Source: Megascapheus bottae | Taxonomy: Eukaryota; Chordata; Mammalia; Rodentia; Geomyidae | Direction: 5' to 3' | NCBI GenBank assembly: GCA_024803745.1 | Contig: JANJXV010000013.1 | Span: forward strand, 5,394,001-5,458,000 | Length of the DNA: 64,000 bases | Part shown: positions 44,591 to 55,395 of the stretch, one piece after another | Position numbering within the stretch: the stretch's first letter is position 1 | Layout of the letters: every line of letters starts with the position of its first letter | Notes under the pieces: model-generated | Database searches by the model: none | Told to the model about the DNA's origin: nothing | What the model saw: the letters and a program-made list of their open reading frames with translations, nothing else | Translations under genes and position numbers: made by a program

Positions 44591-45799
44591 CCCAGGAATT
44601 TTCCTAAATATTCCTGCTTGCCAGCTGAATAGCACATTGGGAAGGAGAAAAAAATAGGTAAAATATTTCTTAACCAAATATCAGTGCTCCAAAGACAAGT
44701 TAGACTTTGATCTCTATGGGATTCAGTTTATATAATTTGTAAAGATTTTTAGCTTTGGGCAATAATGACCTGTACTTTCCATAGAGTAATATTCTTTCTT
44801 GTTAAGATCTGTACTGAGTGGGCTTATAAGCATTTTCCACTAAAATTCCTAGTTTCAAATTTAATGAGCTGTATTGAGATTGTTTTCTCTAGCTTTGCTT
44901 CCCAGAAGAGAAAGTGGTAAATAACTGAATACTTTCTAAAGAACAAGTATTTTCATATTGTTTGCAAGTTATTGGCGTCCAAATGCAGTGATAAATGCTC
45001 ATTTGTTTAAACTCACGAAGATGGGCTCCATGCTGTCAGTCCATCTACCTGATGTATAGGTTTCCAAATACGATCTACTTTTTCCATATAACATCCAATA
45101 ATGTCACTAGACAGAATTCATGCTTGTAAAACTCCTCTAGCCATTTGCTTCTAGTACAGGAAATCTGTCCAGAAAACCGGCAGCCAGGCCAAGGTAAATG
45201 GTTCCAGTCTAGCTGTGTCAGTGAAAAAGCTAATACTTAAGTTTAAAAAAAAAATGCTCAAGTTAAGGGCACAGTAACCATGTTGAAAATGTTCACTGGG
45301 GGACTCCCTGGCTTCTTCCTCTTCAAATGAACACTTTGGTGAAGAGAAACAAGCAACTAAATCCATGGATTGTGATGGATTGTTCACTTCAAAGCACCAG
45401 ATGCCATCTAAGCATTGAACAATGCCGTTGACCCTTTGGCATTCCCCAAGTACCACATACAACCCTCTCTGGCTTATTTTCAGCATGTCTTGTACAAGCA
45501 GAGAAACTGTTTCTTGGCTGAATTTCTTCCCTCAGCAGCATGTTTTCTGTGTTCTTAAAAATAGGGGACACCAACTGGGTATCAAATCAGGATCTCTTGA
45601 TTCTTAAAATAGTGGCATACTTGGCATTCTCTGGGAGTAAAGAGCTTCTGCTTTGGACACTTTGAGGGCACCTCTCCCTGCTAATTCCTGCTGATCTCAG
45701 TCCTCTATGCAGGACTTCCACACAGCTTCCTTAACTGAGCAACTCAGTGTCGGGAGTAGCTAGTATTAGCTAGGTTGGCATCATTGTATAAACATCTGA
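44591..45799. other. Unique block with stop-poor segment
   Basis: Between 45151 and 45607, one 111-codon minus frame and 61-codon frames on both strands overlap. I recognise no protein. An old processed pseudogene or chance are both possible. Confidence 0.35.
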
Positions 45800-46020
45800 A
45801 TTAGCTGGGCACCTGTAATCCTAGCTACTCAAGAGGCTCAGATCTGGGGTTCTAACCAGAGAAGACAAATGCTAGAGACTCTTACCTGAAATTGTCCAGC
45901 AAAACCCAGAAGTGGAGCTGTGACTCCATTGTACCTAGGGGAGGACCAGCCTTGAGCAAAACAGCTAACTAGGAATGCAGTATTCTGAGTACAAGCCCCA
46001 AGTTCAGCATTAAAACAAAA
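45800..46020 (+). mobile_element. B1-like/Geo SINE, old
   Basis: agctgggcacctgtaatcc, gctactcaagaggctcag, gaaattgtccagcaaaacc, agtggagctgtgactcc, and a loosely kept Geo end. Confidence 0.82.
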
Positions 46021-46029
46021 TTGTCTTTT

Positions 46030-46229
46030 TTCTTTTTTTTCTTTCTTGGTGCCAGTCCTGGAGCGTGAACTCGGGGTTTGAGTACTGTCCCTGAGCTTTT
46101 TATGCTCAAGAGTAGTGCCTTGTCACTTGAGCTGTAGCTCCACTTCAAGCTTTTTGGTGACTGATTAGATAAGAGCCTCACAAACTCTGTGATCATCAGA
46201 TCTCAGCCTCTTAGGATTATAAGTGTGAG
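46030..46229 (-). mobile_element. B1-like/Geo SINE, antisense
   Basis: T/C-rich start, gccagtcctggagcgtgaactc, tatgctcaagagtagtgcc, ttggtgactgattagataagag, cagatctcagcctcttagg. Open frame 45969-46196 is inside. It lies tail to tail with the preceding plus-strand copy. Confidence 0.88.
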
Positions 46230-46740
46230 AAAAAAAACTTCTTAAAAAGTGGAGTTTCTTCGCTTGCCATTTTTCTTGGGCTTCTCTGGCTTATTCTATT
46301 TGGTAGTGAGAGCAAGGCTAATACTATGCCAAATAATAATTTTGAGATAAGAACTAACTCAGAGCTCGATAGTCACACAAACTTTATAGGTTCGAAATCT
46401 TAGACAAGTATTTTTCACTCTCCCTCTCCTTGGGTTGTTTTAGAAAACAGATCCTATACTTCTACCAAACACTGTATTAAGGCAAAAACCAACCTTATCC
46501 CTATGGGGTTAAATCCATCCAGACAGAAAGGATACCTCTGCAAATGCAGATAGAGTCCGGGTTTAACAACAAACAATAGTAGATGAATGAACTAAGGAAT
46601 TCCAGTAAGAAGTAGGGGACCAAAATAGGTAGAATTAAAGCAAAGACAGGAAATTAAGAGTATATAAATGCAGGGAAGGGAAGAAGTAGAGAGAGAGGAG
46701 CTAACTAAGACCTAAAATCAGTAAAAGGGAAAAATGAATA
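46230..46740. other. Unique sequence, no gene seen
   Basis: Nothing recognised. Confidence 0.4.
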
Positions 46741-46744
46741 ATAA

Positions 46745-46910
46745 CAAAAACAGCTTGGAGATTCCACCTCACCCCATTATGAAGAAATCTAATAACAGAT
46801 GCTGGAGGAGATGTGGCCAGAGGGGATCACTACTACACTGTTGGTGAGAGTGTAAACTCATTCAGCCACTCTGGAAAAGCAGTGTGGCTATTCCTCAAAA
46901 GAGGAATAGT
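46745..46910 (+). mobile_element. L1 ORF2 C-terminal segment (part 1)
   Basis: gattccacctcaccccattatg, ctggaggagatgtggccagag, actacactgttggtgagag and gccactctggaaaagcagtg are the sense L1 ORF2 3' region, broken by a SINE at 46911. Confidence 0.9.
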
Positions 46911-47115
46911 CGGGCTGGGAGTTTGGCCTAGTGGTTAAAGTGCTTGCCTAGCATGCACGAAGACCCGGGTTTGATTCCTCGGTACCACATACATAGAATA
47001 AAAAAGCCAGAAATGGTGCTGAGGCTCAAGTGGTAGAGCTCTAATCTTGAGAAAGTCCAAGGAGACAGTGCTCAGGCCCTGAGCTCAAGCCCATGACTGG
47101 CAAAAAAAAAAAAAA
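46911..47115 (+). mobile_element. IDL-Geo SINE nested in L1
   Basis: Full-length and close to consensus with a short poly(A). It is flanked by GGAATAGT at 46903-46910 and 47116-47123 (longer with one mismatch), so it inserted into an existing L1. Confidence 0.95.
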
Positions 47116-47580
47116 GGAATAGTGCTCCCCTGTGACCCAGCAGTCCAACCCCTAAACATCTACCCAAAAGCCCAGAAACAAGGGCTAAGCAAAATAAGCT
47201 CCAGCATAGGGAAATGAGATTTATTCTTGTGGTTATTGTTTTAAATGTACTATGTGAACTTATTTCTTTATCCCCCCCCCCTTTATGGGTTATCCTCTGT
47301 TGCTACTGTATCTGACTTTAGTAATCTGTTATATTCTATATACATTTATTTGAACCAGGGAAGGGAAGGGGAGAAACAAGATGAAGAACCAGTGTAACAG
47401 CCATATCCACAAGATGTATGTTGGAAATGCACTTTACAACTTGGGAGGGGGTGGGGGGAAGAAAATGGGGAAAAGATGGGAAGGGTTAACAATGTTCAAG
47501 AAGTAATGCACTCACTACCTTAAAAACGTAACCCTTTCTACATCATCCTGATCATCAAATTAAAAAAATATTAAAGAATG
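47116..47580 (+). mobile_element. L1 3' end (part 2)
   Basis: ORF2 remainder (cctgtgacccagcagtcc, ctacccaaaagcccagaaac), then an apparent internal deletion near 47200-47210, then 3'-UTR (accagtgtaacagccatatcc, ttacaacttgggagg, cactaccttaaaaacg) to a short A-rich tail. Confidence 0.88.
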
Positions 47581-49768
47581 TATGTATACAATTGAGAATA
47601 GGAACATATAGACCTGTAAACAATGTGTGATTTAGAATTAGCATTTTAAAGATAACCCTATATGATTTTTTAATGACTAATAAGGAAGACACTGTTTTGA
47701 GATTTGAAATGAATGGCCAGGGATAAAGGGATGAAGTGCAGGTCTAATTCATTAGTTTACTAGTTTTATTGTCACTGTGCATGAAGCACTTTTCCTGTAG
47801 TATCACCTTTGATGGTCACAATAGCATTATGAGGATAAAAAAGAAAATGGTGCTTGGTCACAGATAGAAAGTGGCAGGACAGCCCACAGTCGCATACAGT
47901 CACATAAGACATTTCGTATCCATGGTGATTGGAAGAGGTATTTTTATACTTGTGTTGACCAATAGCAAACCCAAGGAAATATTGACAAGTCCTGTTATTC
48001 GTTTTGTGGAAGAGATCTATAATTAGATCATCATTTTAAAGTATAACTGGATAATGCATTTTATATTGCTTGCTTTGAATGCTTCAATGGTGATATAAAG
48101 GGCGTATGTGGTGCTAGCTACACTCGTGATTATATAATCTTTCAATATTAGTATTTCTCATGATGCTTGAAGAACATAGAGTGTTACGTAAAGCAGCAAA
48201 ATATATAACCTGTGAATAATCTTGCACACCATCTTTATGTGAAAGCTAGAAGATTAAGATTGTTTATAATGATTCTACAGCAAATACAGTTTTTTTCCAG
48301 CTTTCCTTCTGAGGTTATGCCTCACAAAAAGCTGAGCGTACATTTGTATGACTAAAAATTATATGGGGAAGCATTCATTTGCAGGCTAAAATACAGATAT
48401 TATCTCACAACCTGCTACAGTAATTTATCATGAGTTTCTTGAAAATAGAAAATGGATTTCTTTCATCTGCATGGGCCCATGATCTGATATGGTGCTTCAA
48501 TACAAAGTAGGCACTGGAAAGCTGTTTTCTACATATTAATTGATGTATGCCTCATTGAAGGATGGAGAAAATGTGAGACTGAGAAGTTAGGAAATCATCA
48601 ATTGAGCTGAGCCTTGCAGAGGGTGAAGCAATAGAGTAAATGTACAGTGATGATGATTTTAAGACACCAAAGTATGCAGTTTCTAAGATAACATTGAGTT
48701 TGTATGCTTAAGGAAAGCAAAGACACCTTTAATACTTTTGAAGTATCCTTTCTTCCCGACATATTTCTTCCCTATTTATTTGCCCTGTCCTTTTTTTTCC
48801 AGTTCAGGCTAGTTCAATAAGAAAGGGTGGGGGAGATCCAGAAATAGAGAGACAGACAGACACAGAGAAACAGAGAGAAAGACAGAGAGAAACAGACATG
48901 GGAGATATTTATAAAAAGTTAATTTAACTAATAAGAATTTAGATGTGATAATGGTATTATGTTAAAACAGGCACATAACTTTTTAGAAGCCTGCACTGAT
49001 ACATTTATGGATGAAATTCTACTTATGTGGTCCCTATCACCAGAGGGAGCTCATTAATAAGGACAGAGACTTTTCTCTGCCCTCCCATTGACTGCTTCCC
49101 AAGAAGGGCTCTGTCATGGGATAAAATGGAAAGATAGATGAGCGAACACAAGCCTGAGTCACAAGCCACACAACCTGAGACAGTATGCAGGAGCCTGTGT
49201 TCGCTCATTTATCTCTGTAGTACATTTATCTTGGTCCTATCCTTCCTCCCAGGAATGGGCAGGACCTCATAGGATGCAGGTCACTGAAGAGAAGACCGAG
49301 TGTGACCTTTCTTGAATTTTTTGCCTTTCAAAAAGGAAGATGTGTGCCAGTTGGTTTGTATAAATACCTTAGGGCAGAGGAATTCTGATTTCTGTGATTG
49401 GCTTCTTATAAACAATAGAATTTGGAGGCAAGAAGGGTAGAAGAAGGTCCAAGTAGTGGGTTCCCTTTGATTATTTTCCCTACATTTCATCTAATTGTTA
49501 AGAAAAGCAAATCTCACTTTATATTTTATGCACAAGACTTCATTTGCTTACAACTGACAGCCATAAATGCATGAGCCTAATTGAAACTGGATGATTCACA
49601 GATTCGTATTTCATATTCATGTCAGGCCATGTTATGATGTCATGTTTTTAATGAGGATAAGAGAACATTGTATGAAACTTACTTAGTTGTCATAGTGATT
49701 AAGGAACTATGCAGAACAATATTTTCCTTGTATCTAAAGGGATTCTTACATTAAACTTTTGGTTTTCT
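47581..49768. other. Unique with MIR trace at 47770-47890
   Basis: MIR-like wording (atcacctttgatggtcacaat, tggtcacagatagaaagtgg). A gacaga-rich stretch lies at 48845-48900. Small minus frames 49023-49208 and 49281-49490 show no motif. Confidence 0.42.
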
Positions 49769-50047
49769 GAATCTAATTTTTTTATTGAAGAATTTACTAA
49801 CATTGATTTTTACATCATATTTCAAATGACATGTTTACCAAACGAGTATTCAAGAAGGGAATCTCTATATACAATCACTGGCACTTAGTTTTTAGAACAT
49901 AATCAAAATTAGGCTAAGGGTTTGTATATCATAGATACATATTAATTTATGAAATAAAACATGTCTATAGAGTCATAGGTTTTTATGTCTATGTAGTTAT
50001 GTTTGGTGAATCTAATTTTTATTTATTTTTTTTTGAATCTAATTTTT
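49769..50047 (-). mobile_element. L1 3'-UTR fragment flanked by three copies of a 13-mer
   Basis: The body 49782-50007 is homologous to 20445-20690 (shared caagaagggaatctctata and cacttag/cacata-type blocks). GAATCTAATTTTT occurs at 49769-49781, 50008-50020 and 50035-50047. The first two copies read as the target-site duplication. Confidence 0.82.
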
Positions 50048-50755
50048 AAATGTAAGTTCAGAACATTTTTAAAATAGCCTTTCTCATAAGCTTCCTCACT
50101 GTTGTCTTATGAGCATCCTTCTAGTCCAGTCTAGTTACTCTTTATGCACAAGTGAAACTGAAATTCAGAGACTAAAGGAGGTGCTTTCGGCAGTGGTGTT
50201 AGTTGTATCTCATACTATGGAAAAGTGGCCAGGACAAATAAAAGTTAGCTTCATTTTTATTGTTGTAAGAAGGCTTTAATCAAATCACTCTACAGTAGTG
50301 TTTTATTCTTGGAAATAATAATTCACTTATATTCCCAGATCATTTGTCAAGTAACTTTTTAGCATAGCTGTCTCAACAGTAGAAAGGGATCTGTCCCGCA
50401 GAGCTCTTAGCTACCCACTCAGGAACAATCCAGTGAAATGAATTTGTAAACAAATACATGAGATTCCCCTAGAGAACCTCTTTCATAGACCCAACAAAAT
50501 TCACTGTGTGTTTCTAATGAAATTTCCTTTATATGAAAACATAAGGCATTTCTTTTCATCTTAAAAATCTCATGATGCTAGGCCTGTGATTAAGCCCAAA
50601 ATGGTTTTTCTCCTTCGTAGTATAGATCTGATTCCTGAGATGGAAGTGTAAATCATGATTATATATAGCAAGACCTCTCATAGTTCCCCAGGATTTGTGT
50701 CTCTCCACAGAGAGACATCCGTGGTAGGTATTTATTTTATTTTATTCTTTATGTA
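50048..50755. other. Unique sequence, no gene seen
   Basis: Nothing recognised. Confidence 0.4.
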
Positions 50756-50756
50756 T

Positions 50757-50989
50757 TTTTTTGTTGGTCGTGGGAATTGAGCTCTGGGCCCTAGTGCTGT
50801 CCTGAGCTCTTCAGCTCAAGGCTACCACCCCAACCCCCTTGAGCCCCAGCACCTCCTCCAGTTTTCTGGTGGTTAATTGGGAATAAGAATCACGTGGACT
50901 TTAGTGCCCTGGCTGGCTTTGAACCTTGATCCTCAGCTGTCAGCCTCCTGAATAGGTAGGGTTACATGCAGGAGCCACCACGCCCAGTG
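50757..50989 (-). mobile_element. B1-like/Geo SINE, antisense
   Basis: gggaattgagctctgggccc, gagctcttcagctcaaggc, ttttctggtggttaattggg, cagctgtcagcctcctgaatag. A tttatttt run precedes it. Confidence 0.93.
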
Positions 50990-51826
50990 GTATTTTATTA
51001 TGTATGTTCACAACCTAATTCAGGGCCCATGTGCTCAGTAAATGTTTCTTGACTTTTCTGCTTTCACTTTTCCTCATAAACTTTATCCCCCACAACCTGA
51101 AGCATCCAATTCATTTGTGACCATTAGCCCAAGCCCAGGAATGTCAAAAACCAAGTGACTGGAGGACCATCTATAGAGTATGGCAAGAATGTTCAAGAAT
51201 GAAGGGGTTAACTGAACATCCACTTTTCTAATCTTCACTGGAGCTCACTGAAATGTTTATAATTCCTTGCTTCACCTGAATAAGACTGTTGGGTCAGGAA
51301 GAAGGATACTATAGCAACTATTGTGTGCAAATCACTCTCCTGAGAGCAAAGGAAAGCAAGAATTGAGAGCATAGCTTTGAGATCATTACTGCTTTTCCAA
51401 AAGCATCTACCTTCTCACCATTTGAAAAAAATGTTGAATCCATAAGTCTTCCTTTAGTTTGTGCTTGCAAAGCACTCCAGAGTAATTATTCTTTCACTCA
51501 GCTATTCACAAAGAATTTTCTATTTCATAGTTTGCACCATTATTGATGTCAGAAAAAATATTATGGCCTATTGAGCTTGGTATTTTTCATTTTTCTTTAT
51601 ATTTTTCAAGACTGGAAAAATTATCCTTTTCTGTTTTAGTGCATTAAGAGGCTGTTGAGGTTTTTAAATTTGGAGGGAAACAAGCATAAAAGAAGTTAAC
51701 ATAAAAAGCCCTAAAAGTGAATACAGTAAGCCATTCTGTTGAGTTCAATTAATACTCTTTTTAATAAGGTGAATCTACATTTGAAAGGCTATGGGATTAC
51801 TCTATTTAAAAATAGGTTATTTTCTG
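50990..51826. other. Unique sequence, no gene seen
   Basis: Nothing firmly recognised. An L2-like scrap at about 51015-51055 is possible. Confidence 0.4.
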
Positions 51827-52056
51827 CGGGGCAGGTGGTTCATGCCTGTAATCGTAGCTACTCAGGGGGCTGAGATCTAGGATTGCAGTTCAAAGCCAGC
51901 CTGGGCAATACAAAGCCAACCAAGACACTAAAGTCCAAGAGACTCTTCTCTCCAGTTAATCAGTAGAAAATGGGAAGTGGAGCTGTGGGTCAAGCCTTGA
52001 GTTGAAGAGCTCAGGGACAAGGCCCAACCCAGAGTTCAAGCTCCATGACCCTCCCC
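51827..52056 (+). mobile_element. B1-like/Geo SINE
   Basis: caggtggttcatgcctgtaatc, gctactcagggggctgagatc, gcagttcaaagccagcctgg, a duplicated-looking aaagccaaccaagacac segment, the linker, and Geo end agagttcaagctccatgacc. Confidence 0.93.
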
Positions 52057-52274
52057 AAATATTCACAAATATTCATGTGTAACTAGGACATATGAATACA
52101 ACTGGCATAGAAACATACATATGCATAGAAGTAAATATATGCATGAACATGAAACCTAACTTTCAAGAAGCATGGTGGCATAGAATTGTTCCGAACAGAT
52201 TTTCCTTTTGAAACCTAATTAACACAAATTTACTTTGAGTTTTCTATCTTGTCCCCTCCACACACACACACACA

Positions 52275-52470
52275 GATCAAGGTTTGAACTCAGGGCCTCT
52301 CATTTGCTCAGCTTGCTCTCATGGCTAGCACTCTACAACTTGAGGCATGCCTGCAGCTCTGCATTTTGCTGGTTGTTTGTAGATGGAGTTTCACATACTT
52401 TTTTGCCCAGGCTGGCTTCAACTCCACAAACTCAGCCTCCTTTGAGTAGCTAGGATTATATGTGTGATAA
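52275..52470 (-). mobile_element. B1-like/Geo SINE, antisense
   Basis: ggtttgaactcagggcctc, ctagcactctacaacttgagg, tttgctggttgtttgtagatgg, tgcccaggctggcttc, gagtagctaggattatatg. A CA run precedes it. Confidence 0.88.
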
Positions 52471-52529
52471 GGTCCACTTTCCTTTTTCCCTTTTGACACT
52501 TGGCCTTCTGAATTGAAGTTATTTTTGTT

Positions 52530-52605
52530 TTTCTGTATGCATATTTATTTTTTATTGTCATTGTAGAGGTGACATACAGGAGGGGTTACAGTTACAGGAG
52601 TGATA
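52530..52605 (-). mobile_element. L1 3'-UTR scrap, antisense
   Basis: ttattttttattgtcattg and ggaggggttacagttacagg match the L1 3' terminal block also seen at 60058-60130. Confidence 0.6.
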
Positions 52606-53254
52606 GCATTTCAGTAAAGAAGTAAATCTTAGGAGAAAAAAGGCCCTGTGTATTTGCCCATCACTGTATTTTCAGGACATAAAAGTGCCTGACCTATGAA
52701 TGAAAAGATATGAGCTCAGGATTGGTGAAGTACTCTAATAGTATACTTCAATGAGCCACGAAATACTGTGACTATGAAATGAAGAAGGAATCTTTGCTAC
52801 CTGGAGATCTGAATTTCCAGCATATACAGTGTTGTGATTTTTGCCATTGACTGGGGATTTGGTGATGAATGAAACTTGAGCTTTAGAAACTCAGTCTAAC
52901 AGAAAGCCAACAGTGAAGTTTTACTTCACTGTAATTTAAATCAAAGTAACGGGGCATAATGGGGTATAAACACCATTGTATTAGTTTTAATAAAGTATAA
53001 ACAAAAGTCAGAAGAAGGAATTACACTTCTACTTAGGTAGCTAGGAATTTTTTCTTGAAAGTTTCCACAGTATTAAAAAAAAAAGGTATCCAAGGTACAA
53101 TGAAGAGCCTGTACCAAAGTACGGAGACATAAAACAGCTAGATGTACACAGATACAATTGTTACTGTTCTTGTTATTATTAGGGGTAGTTTTTTGGGGTT
53201 TTTTTTGCTGTCATCAAAAAAAGGTGCTTTTTTTTTTTTGTTTTGTTTTTTTTT
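52606..53254. other. Unique sequence, no gene seen
   Basis: Nothing recognised. Confidence 0.4.
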
Positions 53255-53447
53255 GTTTTTTTTTTTTTGGCAGTCGAAGGGCTTGAACTCAGGGCCTGGG
53301 CACTGTCCTTGGAATCTTTTTGTTCAAGGCTAGTGCTCTGCACCTTGAGCCATAGTGTTACTTCTGGCTTTTTCTGCGTATGTGGTACTGAGGAATCGAG
53401 CCTAGGGCTAGATGAGTATTCTACCACTAGGCTACTCTCCCGGCCCC
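53255..53447 (-). mobile_element. IDL-Geo SINE, antisense
   Basis: T/G-rich start, ggcagtcgaagggcttgaac, ctgcgtatgtggtactgagg, and a shortened IDL end (a deletion within gcatgctaggcaagc). Open frames 53142-53476 on both strands fall in it. Confidence 0.92.
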
Positions 53448-54326
53448 AAATAAGTGCTCTTTATGTGGGAAAATAATGGTAGGAGTTGGCTAACCCTCCT
53501 CTACTGTGTTTCTATATAACTCCAACCTGGCTTGAATGCCTGTCAGGCCTGATTCAGCCTGGTCACTGTAAATCTCTTCTCCATACACCTATGGAGCTTG
53601 ATCACCATCATTGTGCTTTATTTATCAACTTCATTTTCTTGAGGACATTGTAATGTGACCACCAAGCAGGGCTACACTTTCACTATTCCTTTGACTGCTC
53701 TACCTGCCCTAACAGCCAATGCTGGTCCAATTAGAAAGGGGTTTGTTATCTCTAGTGAGCACAGAACTCACTTCCATAGCATGGGCCATAGTCATTTTGA
53801 GTAAGGTGGCTGCATTATAGGGCCCTTTATGTTCAGGTAATGAGAATACATGAAGATTTCCTGAAAATGCCTACTTTAAAATACATACTATGGAAAAGAC
53901 TATTGAAGTCTGGCAGAAATGAAAACAGAACTGCTTATGAATGAATCAGAAAATACATTAGCTGCAGCCAGTGCCCTGTCCACTAGCTTCTGTCAGTGTC
54001 AGTCTAATATCATGTCCTTAGACAGCTGTAATAAGCGTAGGTGGGAGGACACAGTTTGCCCATCACCTTTAAATGGCAGTAATTCCACTTCAAAGGGCAA
54101 ATAGATGAAAAATACACTTGAAAACTCACTAGATAAACCATGAAAAGGTTATTTAAACTCTTTCTTTCTTAAACTCTCCTTTATATGAATTTTTCTCTTT
54201 GTTTTGATTTCATTGTTTGATGCACATGCTGCATGTATTACCAAAAAGCAGATAGCTAAACGGCTCTCCATTCTCTATTTTGTTCATCTTTTTATTCTTG
54301 CTTATCTTGAAAAGTAGTGATTATAA
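53448..54326. other. Unique sequence, no gene seen
   Basis: The 61-codon frame 53919-54104 has no motif. Confidence 0.4.
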
Positions 54327-54527
54327 AGCTGGATGTGGGGGCTCACATTATAATCCTAGCTACTCAGGAGGCTGAGATCTGAGGATCAAGGTTCAAAGGT
54401 AGTCTTGGGAAGGAAAGTTCTTGAGACACTTATCACTACTTAACTACCAAACCAATAGGCCAGAAATGGAGTTGTAGCTCAAATGGTAGAATACCAGACT
54501 TGAGTGAAAAACACTAGAGAGCCCCAA
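54327..54527 (+). mobile_element. B1-like/Geo SINE
   Basis: gctggatgtgggggctcac, gctactcaggaggctgagatc, ggatcaaggttcaaagg, gagttgtagctcaaatggtag. The Geo end is cut short where an antisense SINE begins. Confidence 0.9.
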
Positions 54528-54572
54528 GCCACTTCAGGCTTTTGGTGGTTAATTGAAAAAGAGTTTCATGGG
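54528..54572 (-). mobile_element. B1-like/Geo SINE, antisense (part 1)
   Basis: ccacttcaggcttttggtgg and ttaattgaaaaagagtttc are the linker of an antisense copy interrupted by an L1. The remainder lies at 55310-55395. Confidence 0.85.
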
Positions 54573-55299
54573 TAAATACCCAGCACAGCCATGTTTACTG
54601 CAGCCTTATTTACCATAGCTAAGATATGGAACCAACCCAGATGCCCCTCAGTAAATGAATGGATCAAAAAAAAAAACCCCGTAGTATATATACATAATGG
54701 GATTTTATGCTTTTATCTGTAAGTATGACATTGCCCCATTTGCAAGGAAATAAGACTTGGAAAAAAATCATATTAAGTGAAATAAGCCAGACCCAAGGGA
54801 ACATAGGCTCCATGGGTTCCTTCATTTGTCATAGTTAGTATATGCCTAGGATAGTCCTAGCAGAAGATCACAGTAGCTCAATAATTATGTACCTATGACC
54901 ATGCAAGATAATTCTAAAGCAAATGAACTCCAAGATATGGAAAGAAGAGGTTATTTTTTGTTGTTTTTAATGAACTGTGTGAAGTTATTTTCTTTTCTTT
55001 GTTTCTTTTCCTCTGGTGTATCCCCTGTTGTCACTCTATTTGATTTTGGTATTCTGTGTTTGTCTGAATTATGGAAGGGAAGGGGAAATACAAAGCAGTC
55101 AAACAAAGGACGGGGTGAACCAATGCAACAGCCATACTCCCAAGGAATTGATCTTTACAACTTGGTGGAGGGGTTGAGGGGAAGGAAAGTGGGAGGAAAA
55201 TGAGGGAGGGGGCAGCAGTGTTCTACAAGAAATGAACTCATTACCTTATGTATGCAACTGTAACCCCTCTGTATATCACCTTGACAATACAATTAAAAG
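54573..55299 (+). mobile_element. 5'-truncated L1 inserted in a SINE
   Basis: Starts in the ORF2 C-terminal region (cagccatgtttactgcagc, gctaagatatggaaccaacc, gtgaaataagccagaccc) and runs through the 3'-UTR (cttatgtatgcaactgtaacc) to caatacaattaaaag. GTTTCATGGG flanks it at 54563-54572 and 55300-55309. The open frame 54895-55203 is 3'-UTR and not a gene. Confidence 0.93.
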
Positions 55300-55309
55300 G
55301 TTTCATGGG

Positions 55310-55395
55310 CTGAGCTGGCTTTGAAATGCATTCATCAAATCTCAGCCTCCCGAGTAGCTAGAATTACAGTTATAAGCCACCAGCACCCAGCTTGG
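55310..55395 (-). mobile_element. B1-like/Geo SINE, antisense (part 2)
   Basis: gctgagctggctttgaaatgc, atctcagcctcccgagtagc and agccaccagcacccagctt complete the SINE split by the L1. Confidence 0.9.

Noticed and set aside
54895..55203. 102-codon plus-strand frame
   Set aside because: It lies in the 3'-UTR of a 5'-truncated L1.
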